DNA from: Chitinophaga skermanii
Lineage (GTDB): Bacteria; Bacteroidota; Bacteroidia; Chitinophagales; Chitinophagaceae
Direction: 5' to 3'
Length of the DNA stretch: 64,000 nt
NCBI RefSeq assembly: GCF_003259335.1
Contig: NZ_QLLL01000006.1
Span: 124,001-188,000 of the forward strand
Below, one piece after another: positions 28,518-37,955 of this stretch (positions within the stretch are counted from its first letter, which is position 1; the number at the start of each line of letters is the position of its first letter). Under the pieces are notes generated by a model that saw only the letters and a list, made by a program, of their open reading frames with translations, was not told the DNA's origin and made no database searches. The position numbers and the translations under genes were made by a program.

Positions 28518-30101
28518 ATGAAAGCCGGATCAGTTTTTAGAGAATCCATACCGGGTTGGTTGATCAAAGCAGGACTTGTGTTCTGTACTTTGCCATCGAC
28601 TGTGCTGCTTGGTTTATACAACTCGAATGCTACTTATACATCGGGGTATTTGGGTGTAGAACCGGAGGACATGCAATTCATCATGTCGATCACATATGGT
28701 GCATTGATTGCCACTATGTTGATAGAAAACCGTTTTTACCGCTTCTTTGCTACACGGAATTACTTGCTGGGCATTAGCGTTTTATCGGTATTGGCATTGA
28801 TGTTAAGTGCGTATGTGAAGAACTTTACACTATTTATATTTTTGCGGGTATTTGATGGTATAGTGATGGCTTTGCCGGGCGGGGTGATGATACAATTATT
28901 ACTGACGCGGTTTAAGTCGAAATCGGCGAGGATTATCGTGTTTTCGTTCTTTTACAGCACCTTGTTATGTTCGCCGGCTATTATTGCGAACATGGTAGCC
29001 TTTACATTAGATCGTTGGGATTGGCGGTATATGATTTACGGGGCTGTGGGCGTTCAGCTTTTCGGGATGTTGATCATATTGCTCATTTTTAATAATAACC
29101 GCTTACACCGTTCGTTACCACTTTATCAAATTGATTATGCGGGGTATATACTGTTATTGGCTGTATTGCTATGTGGCACTTATGTGTTGGTATACGGTGA
29201 AAAACGGTATTGGCTGCATGCTTGGGATATACGGTTATCATTAACGGTTACCATAATATTCAGCGGGTTATTCATACTCCGCCAACGGTATGCAAAGCGA
29301 CCATTATTCAATTTTGATGTACTGAAAGATCCGAACATACGATCGGGTTTGTTAATATTTATTGTGCTGTATACTTGTCGTGCTACCTTGAACATGGTAC
29401 ATGCTACCATGGTTCAAGTGTGGCATTGGGAGCAGTTATACATAGCACGGGTGCAATGGATAAATGCAGGAGGCGTGGTAATCGGCATAGTATTGGCGGG
29501 ATGGTTATTAGCGCGGCAGTTCCCCGTACGGTATATTTTTTCCATCGCCTTTGCGGCAATGGCGGTGTATTTGTTTTGGTTTAGATGGTTGTATAAATTG
29601 GATGTGGGGATTGAAGACATAGCCTTACCTTATATGTTGCAAGGCTTTTCTGTGGGATTTATTTTCACGCCGTTGGTGTTGTTTATCGTATCACAGGCAC
29701 CGGCTCATTTATCGCAATATGCGACCCGTGCAGGTGCGGCTACCCGTTTTTGGGGTACGAGTCTTGGGTTTTGCATCACCCATAACTTACAAGTATTCTT
29801 ACAGCGTAAACACTATATTTCATTATCACAATATGTAACAGGAACGAACCCTATCGCCGAAGGCCGTATAGCGGCAGCAACACAGAGCTTTATAGCAAAG
29901 GGTTACCCGGCCGACCAAGCTGCGAACTTGGCATTTCGGCAAATAGATGGTTCGGTACGGGCACAGAGTATATTGCTGGGGAACATGGAGATATTTACTT
30001 ACTTGGGGATATTTGTAGTGTGTTTTATTGTATTGATATTATTTAATAATCATTTACGTCATACCTATAACTTATTTAGGAACAAAATATTTGGCTATTA
30101 A
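28518..30101 (+). CDS. MFS drug-export pump (DHA2/EmrB-like)
   Basis: 527 residues with about 14 hydrophobic segments, the DHA2 number. The loop RVFDGIVMALPGGVMIQLLL and the late segment ARAGAATRFWGTS are similar to those of EmrB-like exporters. It probably expels hydrophobic toxic compounds by proton antiport through the adjacent adaptor and TolC channel. Substrate is unknown. It is the last gene of the three-gene operon and is followed by a terminator at 30136-30170. Confidence 0.92.
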   Translation: MKAGSVFRESIPGWLIKAGLVFCTLPSTVLLGLYNSNATYTSGYLGVEPEDMQFIMSITYGALIATMLIENRFYRFFATRNYLLGISVLSVLALMLSAYVKNFTLFIFLRVFDGIVMALPGGVMIQLLLTRFKSKSARIIVFSFFYSTLLCSPAIIANMVAFTLDRWDWRYMIYGAVGVQLFGMLIILLIFNNNRLHRSLPLYQIDYAGYILLLAVLLCGTYVLVYGEKRYWLHAWDIRLSLTVTIIFSGLFILRQRYAKRPLFNFDVLKDPNIRSGLLIFIVLYTCRATLNMVHATMVQVWHWEQLYIARVQWINAGGVVIGIVLAGWLLARQFPVRYIFSIAFAAMAVYLFWFRWLYKLDVGIEDIALPYMLQGFSVGFIFTPLVLFIVSQAPAHLSQYATRAGAATRFWGTSLGFCITHNLQVFLQRKHYISLSQYVTGTNPIAEGRIAAATQSFIAKGYPADQAANLAFRQIDGSVRAQSILLGNMEIFTYLGIFVVCFIVLILFNNHLRHTYNLFRNKIFGY

Positions 30102-30135
30102 GGCTGTATGACATTAAATTTTGCGTTATGAATGT

Positions 30136-30170
30136 AAAGGAACAAACACGACCGTTTGTTCCTTTTTTTA
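30136..30170 (+). terminator. terminator of the efflux operon
   Basis: AAAGGAACAAAC (30136-30147) pairs perfectly with GTTTGTTCCTTT (30154-30165) and is followed by TTTT. Confidence 0.88.
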
Positions 30171-30300
30171 TGGGATAAATATTTTTGAAATAAATACAAG
30201 TAAAACCTGGCGTATAAAGGACTGTTTGGCTTACTTGTAGTTCGTTATCAATTCATTATAAAAAAATAAAAAGTATTTATTCACTGTTAATTTCTTTTTC

Positions 30301-30330
30301 TTTGTAGCTGGTTCATTTTAATTAGATTTG
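30301..30330 (+). promoter_or_regulatory. promoter of tex
   Basis: TTTG (30301-30304), 18 bases, TAGATTTG (30323-30330): a full Bacteroidota promoter match, about 95 bases before the chosen ATG. The rest of the 323-base gap after the efflux operon is AT-rich and shows no other feature. Confidence 0.78.
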
Positions 30331-30424
30331 CGCCCCCGGGTATCCTTAAAAATGCCCTTCGAAAAATTAGCAAGATTGTATGCTTGATAAAAAAGGTGAT
30401 ACAATAGATCCAAAATTTTTTAGT

Positions 30425-32704
30425 ATGAATGTAAAGCACATAGAGCTTATATCCGCTGAGCTGGGCATTGCCAAAAAGCAAGCTGAAAACACCATGAACT
30501 TGCTGGCAGAAGGTTCTACTGTTCCTTTTATTAGTCGTTACCGTAAAGAGGTAACAGGTAGCTTAGATGAGGTACAAATTGCCCGTATCGAGGACCTGCA
30601 AAAGCGTTACAAAGAAGTAGACGATCGCCGTGCCTTTATTATTAAAACAATCACCGAGCAAGGTAAATTAACCCCTGAGTTGGAAGAGAAATTGGAAGCC
30701 ACTTGGGTACTTACTGAGCTTGAAGATATTTATTTGCCATACAAACCGAAACGCAAAACCCGCGCAACCGTGGCGATTGAAAAAGGTTTGGAACCATTGG
30801 CGAAATTGATCTTCGAACAGGAAGAAGCAGCCCCGGGAACTGCTGCCGAAGCATTTATCAATGAACAAGTTGCCAACTCGGACGAAGCATTAAAAGGAGC
30901 ACGTGATATTATTGCAGAATGGATCAACGAAAACGCTGAAAGCCGTGATAAGCTTCGTAAGCTCTTCAACAATACCTCTTCCCTTGGTTCTAAAGTAATT
31001 GAAGGTAAAGAGGAAGAAGCCGCGAAATACAAGGATTATTTCGACTTCAAAGAAGATTTTTTATCCATTCCATCGCACCGTGTGTTAGCGATTTTACGTG
31101 GTGAATCGGAAGGCTTCTTATACGCCACGATTATGCCCGTAGAAGAAGATGCGATTGACATATTGAACAAACAATACATTACCCATAGAAACGGCAGTAG
31201 CGAACAAGTTGGTAAAGCTATTACCGATTCATACAAACGCTTGTTACGCCCTTCATTGGAAAACGAGTTCCGTGCTTTAGCGAAAGAAAAAGCCGATAGC
31301 GATGCCATTGAAGTATTCGCAGAAAACTTGCGCCAGTTGCTGCTCGCCGCGCCACTTGGTCCGAAAGCTGTTATTGCAGTTGACCCGGGTTACCGTACAG
31401 GTTGTAAAGTGGTAGCCTTGGATGACCAAGGTAATATGTTGGATAACGACGTTATTTACCCGCTTGAAAAGAATTACAAGCGCGACGATGCCGAAAACTT
31501 ATTGCGTAATTGGGTAAACCGCTACGATACCCAAGCCATTGCCGTAGGTAACGGTACAGCCGGTAGAGAAACGGAAGAATTCATCAAAAAAATCGACTTC
31601 GGTAAGAAAGTAAACGTGTTCATGGTGAACGAGAGCGGCGCCTCTGTGTATTCTGCATCAGAAGTAGCCCGTGAAGAATTCCCTGACCATGATGTAACTG
31701 TTCGTGGTGCCGTGTCAATCGGCCGTCGATTAATTGATCCTTTGGCGGAATTGGTGAAAATTGATCCGAAATCAATTGGTGTTGGTCAATACCAACACGA
31801 TGTAAATCAATCGAACTTAAAACAAAGCTTGGACCGCGTAGTAGTAAGTTGTGTAAACAACGTAGGTGTAAACTTGAATACTGCCTCTAAGCACTTGTTA
31901 GCCTATATTTCTGGTTTAGGTCCATCTTTAGCCGACAACATTGTTAAATTCCGTAAAGAAAACGGTGCATTTAAGAACCGTTTGCAATTGAAGAAAGTGC
32001 CTCGCTTAGGCGAAAAAGCTTTCGAACAGTGTGCGGGCTTCTTACGCATCGAAAACGGCGACAACCCGCTTGATAACTCTGCTGTTCACCCTGAACGTTA
32101 CAGCATTGTAGAAGCGATGGCGAAAAAGCAAAACACCACTGTTAGCGAATTAATGAGTAAGGAGGAATTGCGTAAGAAGATCAATGCGAAAGAATACGTG
32201 AGTGAAGAAGTGGGCTTATTGACTTTAGAAGACATCTTAAAAGAATTGGATAAACCTAGCCGTGATCCACGCGACGAGATTTCTATCTTCGAATATGCAG
32301 AAAACATTAAAAGCATGGAAGATGTGAAACCAGGCATGGTATTACCGGGCGTGGTAACCAACATCACAGCCTTTGGTGCATTCGTAGATATAGGCGTAAA
32401 ACAAGACGGTTTAGTACACATTTCTCATCTTTCCAACCGTTTCATCAGCAACCCTAATGAAGCCGTTAAATTGAACCAAAAGGTACAAGTAACCGTGTTG
32501 GAAGTAGATATTGCACGTAAACGTATTTCATTATCTATGAAAGACAATGAGCCTGCACCGGCAAAAGGAGCAGTACGAGAGCCACGTAGAGATAATCGCC
32601 CGGCTAATAATAACAATAACAACAAACCGAACAACAAAAAGCAAGATGCGCCCGTGAACGATTTCCAAGCGAGCCTCGCAGCTTTGAAAAATAAGTTTAA
32701 ATAA
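30425..32704 (+). CDS. tex: Tex family transcription accessory protein
   Basis: About 759 residues from the ATG at 30425, chosen because the family N-terminus (MNVKHIELISAELGI) begins there; an ATG at 30380 would add 15 odd residues. Order of parts: helical N-terminal domain with TVPFISRYRKE, the YqgF/RNase H-like core (VIAVDPGYRTGCK), helix-hairpin-helix repeats (GLGPSLADNIVKFRKENG), and the C-terminal S1 RNA-binding domain (GMVLPGVVTNITAFGAFVDIG), then an Asn-rich low-complexity tail. Tex binds RNA and acts in transcription. It is a single gene with its own promoter and terminator. Confidence 0.96.
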   Translation: MNVKHIELISAELGIAKKQAENTMNLLAEGSTVPFISRYRKEVTGSLDEVQIARIEDLQKRYKEVDDRRAFIIKTITEQGKLTPELEEKLEATWVLTELEDIYLPYKPKRKTRATVAIEKGLEPLAKLIFEQEEAAPGTAAEAFINEQVANSDEALKGARDIIAEWINENAESRDKLRKLFNNTSSLGSKVIEGKEEEAAKYKDYFDFKEDFLSIPSHRVLAILRGESEGFLYATIMPVEEDAIDILNKQYITHRNGSSEQVGKAITDSYKRLLRPSLENEFRALAKEKADSDAIEVFAENLRQLLLAAPLGPKAVIAVDPGYRTGCKVVALDDQGNMLDNDVIYPLEKNYKRDDAENLLRNWVNRYDTQAIAVGNGTAGRETEEFIKKIDFGKKVNVFMVNESGASVYSASEVAREEFPDHDVTVRGAVSIGRRLIDPLAELVKIDPKSIGVGQYQHDVNQSNLKQSLDRVVVSCVNNVGVNLNTASKHLLAYISGLGPSLADNIVKFRKENGAFKNRLQLKKVPRLGEKAFEQCAGFLRIENGDNPLDNSAVHPERYSIVEAMAKKQNTTVSELMSKEELRKKINAKEYVSEEVGLLTLEDILKELDKPSRDPRDEISIFEYAENIKSMEDVKPGMVLPGVVTNITAFGAFVDIGVKQDGLVHISHLSNRFISNPNEAVKLNQKVQVTVLEVDIARKRISLSMKDNEPAPAKGAVREPRRDNRPANNNNNNKPNNKKQDAPVNDFQASLAALKNKFK

Positions 32705-32720
32705 CATAAACTGTAAGAAA

Positions 32721-32766
32721 AAGAAACACCCTCTTCCTAAACTGGATAGAGGGTGTTTCTTTTTTA
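32721..32766. terminator. bidirectional terminator
   Basis: AGAAACACCCTCT (32722-32734) pairs perfectly with AGAGGGTGTTTCT (32748-32760), with T-runs on both strands. It ends tex and the leftward lipoprotein gene. Confidence 0.9.
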
Positions 32767-32780
32767 TGTAAAAGATGGAA

Positions 32781-33311
32781 TTAATTGGTTTCTTCTTCCA
32801 TCTTCAACTTCCATTTCTTCATTTTATCGGGGTACGACGTATCTCCTTTTTCGGCGTACAGCCTTACTACTTTATTCTTCGCAATACCGAGATATACAAT
32901 ATCTTTTCGCATATCTACAGCAATGGCCGCTTCGTCCTGTGCACAGTTATGTGGCTTACAGCCTTCATTGTACAATACGCCTTCTTCGATTTCTATTGGA
33001 GGCATTACTTGGTATCGTTGTAAGAAATCGTTTTCATTTTCTTTGGAGCCGAGTAATTGTCGCCAACGCTTTTTCAAAGGCTCCATATCGAGCAGGTGAA
33101 TTTCGTGGGCGTATTTGCCGTTGAGGGATTGGAAGTGTTTCCAAGACTCTACCATCACCGGGATAACGGTTGTATCCTGGGCAATGATCATCGTATCGGT
33201 ATTCATCATCACCATCGAATCCGGTGAAGCATGTACTACATTAGCGGGCGGCGCCTGTTGGCACGCAAACAAGGTGGTAGTTATCCCCCATGTAATCAAT
33301 AGCTTTCTCAT
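32781..33311 (-). CDS. predicted lipoprotein, unknown function
   Basis: 176 residues. The lipobox LFAC after a short hydrophobic stretch predicts a lipid-anchored protein (Cys17). The remainder is charged, with two conserved-looking cysteines in CKPHNCAQ near residue 120 and a DMRKDIVYLG segment. I do not recognise a named family. Its ATG overlaps the stop codon of the carbonic anhydrase gene (TAATG), so the two are translationally coupled. Confidence 0.85.
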   Translation of the reverse strand: MRKLLITWGITTTLFACQQAPPANVVHASPDSMVMMNTDTMIIAQDTTVIPVMVESWKHFQSLNGKYAHEIHLLDMEPLKKRWRQLLGSKENENDFLQRYQVMPPIEIEEGVLYNEGCKPHNCAQDEAAIAVDMRKDIVYLGIAKNKVVRLYAEKGDTSYPDKMKKWKLKMEEETN

Positions 33312-33940
33312 TACACGTCGTATTCATAAATTGGATCAATATGTGTACCTGGTGGCATATGAAAAACGGGATTGATAATACCATCTTTCAAACCGTACAC
33401 CCAACCATGTAAATGCGGGCGTTGTTCCTTATGCCATGTTTCTTGAATGGTAATGGTTTTGGCCAAGTTCATCACTTGTTCTCGTACATTCAATTCAACC
33501 AGCCGATCTGCCCTCGCCTCTTCATCGGCAATAGCATCGAGCTCGTCGCGGTGGAAGCGGTATACATCTTTGATATTATTGAGCCAGCGGTTAATAACCC
33601 CGAAGCTTTTATTTGTCATGGCAGCTTTCACCCCGCCACAACCATAATGGCCTACAACAAGGATATGTTCAACCTTTAGAATGGTAACCGCGTATTCGAG
33701 TACCGTTAACAAGTTCATATCTGTATGTACCACCATGTTAGCCACATTGCGGTGCACGAAAATTTCGCCGGGTTCGGTATTTGTAATTTCATTTGCCGGT
33801 ACGCGGCTATCGGAGCAGCCGATCCAGAGGAACTTAGGAGTTTGCAGTTCCGAGAGGCGTTTAAAGTATTCAGGGTCCGCTTCTACCCTTTCTTTCGCCC
33901 AAACTTTGTTATTTGCTAGCAATTGTTCAAAGACATTCAT
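33311..33940 (-). CDS. can: beta-class carbonic anhydrase
   Basis: 209 residues from the ATG at 33940 (MNVFEQLL), preferred over an ATG 13 codons upstream whose extra residues do not fit the family. It interconverts carbon dioxide and bicarbonate with a zinc ion held by C42 (in GCSDSRVP, with D44 and R46 as the catalytic dyad), H98 and C101 (VVGHYGCGG). The GlnB-like second domain is absent, as expected. The lipoprotein gene follows with a one-base overlap. Confidence 0.95.
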   Translation of the reverse strand: MNVFEQLLANNKVWAKERVEADPEYFKRLSELQTPKFLWIGCSDSRVPANEITNTEPGEIFVHRNVANMVVHTDMNLLTVLEYAVTILKVEHILVVGHYGCGGVKAAMTNKSFGVINRWLNNIKDVYRFHRDELDAIADEEARADRLVELNVREQVMNLAKTITIQETWHKEQRPHLHGWVYGLKDGIINPVFHMPPGTHIDPIYEYDV

Positions 33941-33988
33941 TGTATTCAGTTTTAACGTCAAACAAAACGGGTACATCAAACAACGCTA

Positions 33989-33996
33989 CAAATGTA
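33989..33996 (-). promoter_or_regulatory. possible -7 element for carbonic anhydrase
   Basis: On the minus strand TACATTTG reads 33996 to 33989, 48 bases before the ATG and just after the hydratase stop. The -33 half is not evident. Confidence 0.4.
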
Positions 33997-33997
33997 C

Positions 33998-34777
33998 TTA
34001 CCTTCCTTTAAATACCGGTGCCCGTTTTTCTACGAAAGCTTGCATACCTTCCGTTTGATCTTCGGACGCGAACAGCAAGTAGAAATTCTTACGTTCGAAA
34101 TGCAACCCTTCTTCTAATGTGGTATCGAATGATTTTAATACAGCTTCTTTGGCCATTTTAACCGCTAAAGGGCTCATTTGCGCCACTTCAGCCGCTAGGC
34201 GAAACGCTTCCTCCAAGAACAATTCTACCGGCACTACACGGTTAATTAGGCCTGCTTGTTGGGCTTCCCTGGCAGAGATGAACTTCCCAGTTAGCACCAT
34301 TTCCATAGCTAGGGCTTTCCCTACGGCACGGGTTAACCGTTGCGTACCTCCGGCCCCTGGCATTACACCGATTTTTATTTCGGGCTGACCGAACTTAGCT
34401 GTTTCGCTGGCTACGATCATATCGCACAACATGGCTAGTTCGCAGCCTCCACCGAGGGCGAAACCGCTAACAGCGCCAATGATGGGCTTTTTTGTTTTCT
34501 TGATCGTGTCCCATGTGGAAAACTGGTCGATATTATACATATCGATGGCTGTTTTACCTGCCATTTGTTTAATATCTGCCCCAGCAGCAAAGGCTTTATC
34601 GTTGCCACTGAGTACAATTACGCGGGTGCTATCATCGGCATCGAGTTCTTTCAAAGCATCGCGTAATTCGCCCATGAGTTGCAGGTTAAGTGCATTTAGC
34701 TCCTTTGGGCGGTTTAATTGAATGTGCGCTACATGGGGTTGCGCATCTTTCTTCACGATAATAAATTCGGGGTGCAT
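33998..34777 (-). CDS. enoyl-CoA hydratase/isomerase family protein
   Basis: 259 residues, crotonase fold. It adds water to 2-enoyl-CoA in fatty-acid oxidation. Oxyanion-hole and catalytic motifs are present: AFAAGADIKQM (first glycine loop) and the GGGCELAMLCDM segment followed by FGQPEIKIGVMPGAGGTQRL. Glu in GGGCELA and in QPEIKIG correspond to the two catalytic glutamates of hydratases, so hydratase activity is favoured over other crotonases. The acyl-CoA dehydrogenase for the preceding step is at 9-10 kb. Confidence 0.93.
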   Translation of the reverse strand: MHPEFIIVKKDAQPHVAHIQLNRPKELNALNLQLMGELRDALKELDADDSTRVIVLSGNDKAFAAGADIKQMAGKTAIDMYNIDQFSTWDTIKKTKKPIIGAVSGFALGGGCELAMLCDMIVASETAKFGQPEIKIGVMPGAGGTQRLTRAVGKALAMEMVLTGKFISAREAQQAGLINRVVPVELFLEEAFRLAAEVAQMSPLAVKMAKEAVLKSFDTTLEEGLHFERKNFYLLFASEDQTEGMQAFVEKRAPVFKGR

Positions 34778-34801
34778 GGTGTATGATTCGTTTTATATAA
34801 A

Positions 34802-35890
34802 CTAGATAAATGCAAATGTAAGAACAGCGTAACACGCTAACACTAAGCTGATAACCATTATATACAAGAAGGTTATGCCCACCGCTTTCCAGAATGCTTT
34901 ACTCCATGTACCTCCATATACGGTATGCAAGGAAATAAGCAAATACAACGGGATAACGATCACAGCGATTGTAGTAAAGAACTCCACATGTAGGAAGTGA
35001 TTACCAAGCGCTGCTATCAGCATCACCAAGAATACGAAGCAATGGTAATGCAAGGCGAAAATGGCGTGATCGATGTATAAGAAACGTTTTCTATCGTAGA
35101 ATAATTTCAGAATCAATGCGAACAAAGGCAACAGGAAGAACATCACCTTCGACAGGTTATGCATAAACTTATCGGCCAAAGCAGGTAGGAAGTTATTGCC
35201 GTATTTCTCCCTGGAATAAACTACTTGGATGAAGAGTCTCCTTGTAAAGAAGCCGTCGCGTTTTTCTGGCGCCAGGGCTAATTGAGCCGCTTCGTATTCT
35301 GCCACGGTTTTATAGAACTTGCGTTTCTCGCTGTTCATAACAACGAGAGAGTCGTACTCCATGTAATCTTTCTTTATCTTAACCGAGTCTGGCAATGCGC
35401 CTGCTTTATTCAGCTGGCGGCTGACATCTGCCAAAATGGAATCGGCCTTTTCGTCATCAGACTTTACTGTATGAACAGCTTCTTCGGCATGCTTTAACGT
35501 ATCGGAAGCGGCCCTTAATTCCTTCTTTTCTTCCTTTTTAGACTTGTTATGGTTCACTTCAAGCGGGTCGAAATGTGGCCTAATCATGCCATTTACGACG
35601 AAGAAGATAAAAGAAATGAAGATATATAGCTTGATGGGATTTACGTATGAAACGCGCTTACCGGCACTATATTCGGCGGTGAGCTTTCCCGGTTTGAAGA
35701 ATAGGTACTTGAGAGTGATCAAGAATTTGGAATCGTAGTGCAGGACGTCGGCCACGAAATGGCCTACGAGGTGCGAGAACGATTCTTTAGGATTTGCATT
35801 CTCCTGCCCGCAATGCGAGCAATAGCGATCTTCGACGTTATGACCGCAGTTCAAGCAATTTTTTTCGTGTCGTAAGTGTTCTGAGCTCAA
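34802..35890 (-). CDS. DUF3667 zinc-ribbon membrane protein
   Basis: 362 residues. An N-terminal zinc ribbon (CLNC near 13 and CSHC near 27) is followed by the DUF3667 block HYDSKFLITLKYLFFKPGKL, one membrane helix, a long charged region (about 125-210) and four or five helices to the end. Function is unknown. The start is TTG at 35890; no ATG lies near the zinc ribbon. It is 24 bases upstream of the hydratase gene on the same strand. Confidence 0.88.
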   Translation of the reverse strand: MSSEHLRHEKNCLNCGHNVEDRYCSHCGQENANPKESFSHLVGHFVADVLHYDSKFLITLKYLFFKPGKLTAEYSAGKRVSYVNPIKLYIFISFIFFVVNGMIRPHFDPLEVNHNKSKKEEKKELRAASDTLKHAEEAVHTVKSDDEKADSILADVSRQLNKAGALPDSVKIKKDYMEYDSLVVMNSEKRKFYKTVAEYEAAQLALAPEKRDGFFTRRLFIQVVYSREKYGNNFLPALADKFMHNLSKVMFFLLPLFALILKLFYDRKRFLYIDHAIFALHYHCFVFLVMLIAALGNHFLHVEFFTTIAVIVIPLYLLISLHTVYGGTWSKAFWKAVGITFLYIMVISLVLACYAVLTFAFI

Positions 35891-35980
35891 GGGAATTCCA
35901 GGTTAAGATGGGTCTAAAGATATAGTGAAATAATTAAAATAGCTATATTGGCCTTAAGAAATAACGCGAAGAACATACGT

Positions 35981-36010
35981 TTTCTATTAGCTTGAACGTT
36001 AGTACTTTTG
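35981..36010 (+). promoter_or_regulatory. promoter of the YD-repeat-like gene
   Basis: TTTC (one mismatch to TTTG, 35981-35984), 18 bases, TACTTTTG (36003-36010). The spacing equals that of the other promoters seen here. It ends 23 bases before the ATG. Confidence 0.65.
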
Positions 36011-36033
36011 CGCCATCAATGCATATTTGATCT

Positions 36034-36888
36034 ATGAACAAAAAGAGCCTATTTACCATTCTTGCTTGTTGTATGGTTGTATTCAGTGCCAAAGCACAAT
36101 ATTACTACCAAGATATTTACAATACGCAACAGACATCGAAGAACCTATTACTGTTGAAATCTAAGAATGTGAGCAAGCAAACTGTAAAGAGTTTGGATGC
36201 GAACATGGAGAATGACAATGATTTTTATTGTGAGCGATTGCTGACGAAGAATTATAATGCTTTGCGGTCATTAACGAAATCGCCATCGACCGGGATGTCG
36301 AGTATGACATCTTCTTTTAATAGTAAGGGCTTGCTGACCCGTACGGTTGACAGCAGCGCGGGATCCATTTCGAACGTGAAGTATTCGTACGACAATGCCG
36401 GCAGATTGATTTTTGTTGAGGGCAGTAGTCAAGCGAGGGGCGAGAAATATAAAGTGGGCGAAAGTAGGCAGTACGTGTATGATAGCTTGGGGCTTCTTTC
36501 TTTCATGATTCATAAGAAAAGCATGAATCCATCTGACTCTACAATTGTAACCTTCAAGCGAGATGAGAAAAACAACATCATAGAAGAAATGGAAACGGGC
36601 AAAAATCTCCCGGGTGCAAGGATTTACTACAAGTACGATGACCAAAATAACTTAACCGATGTATACCGCTATAACGCGGCGCGGAAGCGTATGTTACCGG
36701 ATTATATGATGACATATGATGCGAAACAGCAATTGGTGGAAATGACAACAGTAAATTTGAATACGGGAGAATACTTAATCTGGAAATATCAATATGCGGA
36801 TGATGGATTACCATCTCGAGAGATGTGTTATGGTAAGGAAAAGGAGCTGTTAGGTATAATAAAATATACGTATTCGTACTTCAAGTAA
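36034..36888 (+). CDS. secreted protein with YD-repeat-like motifs
   Basis: 284 residues with a signal peptide ending near SAKAQ. From about residue 85 on, short beta-strand repeats appear with the YD pattern (VKYSYDNAGRLIFVEG, QYVYDSLGLLSF, IYYKYDDQNNLTDVY, MMTYDAKQQLVEM, KYQYADDGLPSR), about one every 30-50 residues. This is the repeat of RHS proteins, but the protein is short and lacks the RHS core end and a toxin tip. It probably folds as a small periplasmic or surface beta structure. It is a single gene, intact, next to the tRNAs. Confidence 0.85.
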   Translation: MNKKSLFTILACCMVVFSAKAQYYYQDIYNTQQTSKNLLLLKSKNVSKQTVKSLDANMENDNDFYCERLLTKNYNALRSLTKSPSTGMSSMTSSFNSKGLLTRTVDSSAGSISNVKYSYDNAGRLIFVEGSSQARGEKYKVGESRQYVYDSLGLLSFMIHKKSMNPSDSTIVTFKRDEKNNIIEEMETGKNLPGARIYYKYDDQNNLTDVYRYNAARKRMLPDYMMTYDAKQQLVEMTTVNLNTGEYLIWKYQYADDGLPSREMCYGKEKELLGIIKYTYSYFK

Positions 36889-36900
36889 TAAATTTTTTAC

Positions 36901-36925
36901 AGGCCACAACCCTGTGCTGTGGCCT
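36901..36925 (+). terminator. hairpin after the YD-repeat-like gene
   Basis: AGGCCACA (36901-36908) pairs with TGTGGCCT (36918-36925), followed by ATTTC. The T-run is poor but the position fits a terminator. Confidence 0.6.
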
Positions 36926-36973
36926 ATTTCAAAGATTTTCGCAAAAAAATATTTCGAAAATTCAAGAAAAAAA

Positions 36974-37003
36974 TTTGCAGAATCAAAACAATTCCTATCT
37001 TTG
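36974..37003 (+). promoter_or_regulatory. promoter of the tRNA pair
   Basis: TTTG (36974-36977), 18 bases, TATCTTTG (36996-37003): exact Bacteroidota promoter. It lies about 80 bases before tRNA-Gly. Confidence 0.82.
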
Positions 37004-37085
37004 CAATCCCAACGAACGAAACACACATACGGCGGAAACGCAGTGTGGTACTAGGAAAGAGGGAAAAGTTCTTTAGAAACAACAA

Positions 37086-37158
37086 GCGGAAGTAGCTCAT
37101 TTGGTAGAGCACAACCTTGCCAAGGTTGGGGTGGCCGGTTCGAGCCCGGTCTTCCGCT
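37086..37158 (+). tRNA. tRNA-Gly (anticodon GCC)
   Basis: 73 bases. Acceptor GCGGAAG pairs with CTTCCGC, D-arm GCTC/GAGC, anticodon stem CAACC/GGTTG with loop TTGCCAA, T-arm GCCGG/CCGGT with TTCGAGC. Discriminator T; CCA is not encoded. Confidence 0.96.
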
Positions 37159-37184
37159 CAAAAGTAAAAAGTGATACTTTTTAC

Positions 37185-37270
37185 ACCGGGGTGGTGGAAC
37201 TGGTAGACACGCAGGACTTAAAATCCTGTTCGCAGCAATGCGAGTGTGGGTTCGATTCCCATCCCCGGTA
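37185..37270 (+). tRNA. tRNA-Leu (anticodon TAA)
   Basis: 86 bases with a long variable arm. Acceptor ACCGGGG pairs with CCCCGGT; the anticodon loop reads CTTAAAA (anticodon TAA); the T-loop is TTCGATT. CCA is not encoded. The last bases of the gene and its terminator are duplicated downstream at 41188-41260, the mark of an insertion site. Confidence 0.96.
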
Positions 37271-37332
37271 CAAAAGAAGCGGACGCTTCTGAGAAATTAA
37301 AAGGCAACGATGCAAATCGTTGCCTTTTTTTG
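37261..37332 (+). repeat. tRNA-Leu 3' end and terminator, attL-like repeat
   Basis: ATCCCCGGTACAAA through the terminator. Compared with 41188-41260 there are two substitutions and two single-base length differences in about 72 bases. This copy belongs to the functional tRNA gene. The repeat arms flank 3.9 kb. Confidence 0.85.
37301..37332 (+). terminator. terminator of the tRNA operon
   Basis: AAGGCAACGAT (37301-37311) pairs perfectly with ATCGTTGCCTT (37316-37326), followed by seven T in all. Confidence 0.9.
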
Positions 37333-37455
37333 TTAAAATATTTATCAATAAAGCATCATTTAACAATGATTGTCGACTATTTAATTCTTTTGATCATAGA
37401 TTAATATTCTACTACTTTTTTTGATAACTTTCCAAATTCACAATTATTAAAGTAA

Positions 37456-37690
37456 TTAAGGTTTCCACTTCTCATCCAGAACAATCCTATTTACAAAGCC
37501 AGCCTTGACAAATACATTTAATCCCAATTTTGTTATTATTTCAACTATACTCTCCCTTCCATAATTACTTTTGTTGGGCAATTTGGAAGCAGTAAAACAT
37601 TGGATGATGGATTCATTTAATTGAAGCTTACTGTTTCTTAGTTTGAGGTATCGATTTAGAAAACATGGATTTACTCTATATTAACTAAAA
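37456..37690 (-). pseudogene. coding remnant without start
   Basis: An open frame of about 75 codons has protein-like composition and ends AGFVNRIVLDEKWKP before a TAA at 37456-37458. There is no good start codon and the upstream part is missing. Family not recognised. By position it may be an old immunity or toxin-tip fragment. Confidence 0.4.
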
Positions 37691-37877
37691 ACAAATAGGT
37701 CATTATAAAATAGACTCACAGAAAGAAACAATTCAGAAGTTTCTGATTTCCGGGAACCACCAATAATTCATATATCATTGATGCTTGATGCTAATAAATG
37801 AATATAAAAGTTCTAAATAAGCCTCACCCAACTCTATTTTCCCATCCATATTACCTCTCCTCCATGACAGATTTAAA

Positions 37878-37955
37878 TCTCAAAACGCGTTCAAAGTATC
37901 TCCATCCATCGGTACAAATATAAGAAGACACTTCTAAGAAATAAAAATGGTAACA
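37878..37955 (+). repeat. degenerate middle copy of the tRNA-Leu-end repeat
   Basis: CATCGGTACAAATATAAG, then ACACTTCTAAGAAATAAAAA, match the arms with several changes. Importantly, the bases before the tRNA-like part (CAAAACGCGTTCAAAG) also match those before the right copy (CAAAAATGTGTTCAAAG), but not the tRNA gene itself. So this and the right copy are both junctions of insert end with tRNA 3' end. Confidence 0.65.

Noticed and set aside
37101..37292. Open frame across the tRNA pair
   Set aside because: It overlaps both tRNA genes completely; the tRNA folds are clear.
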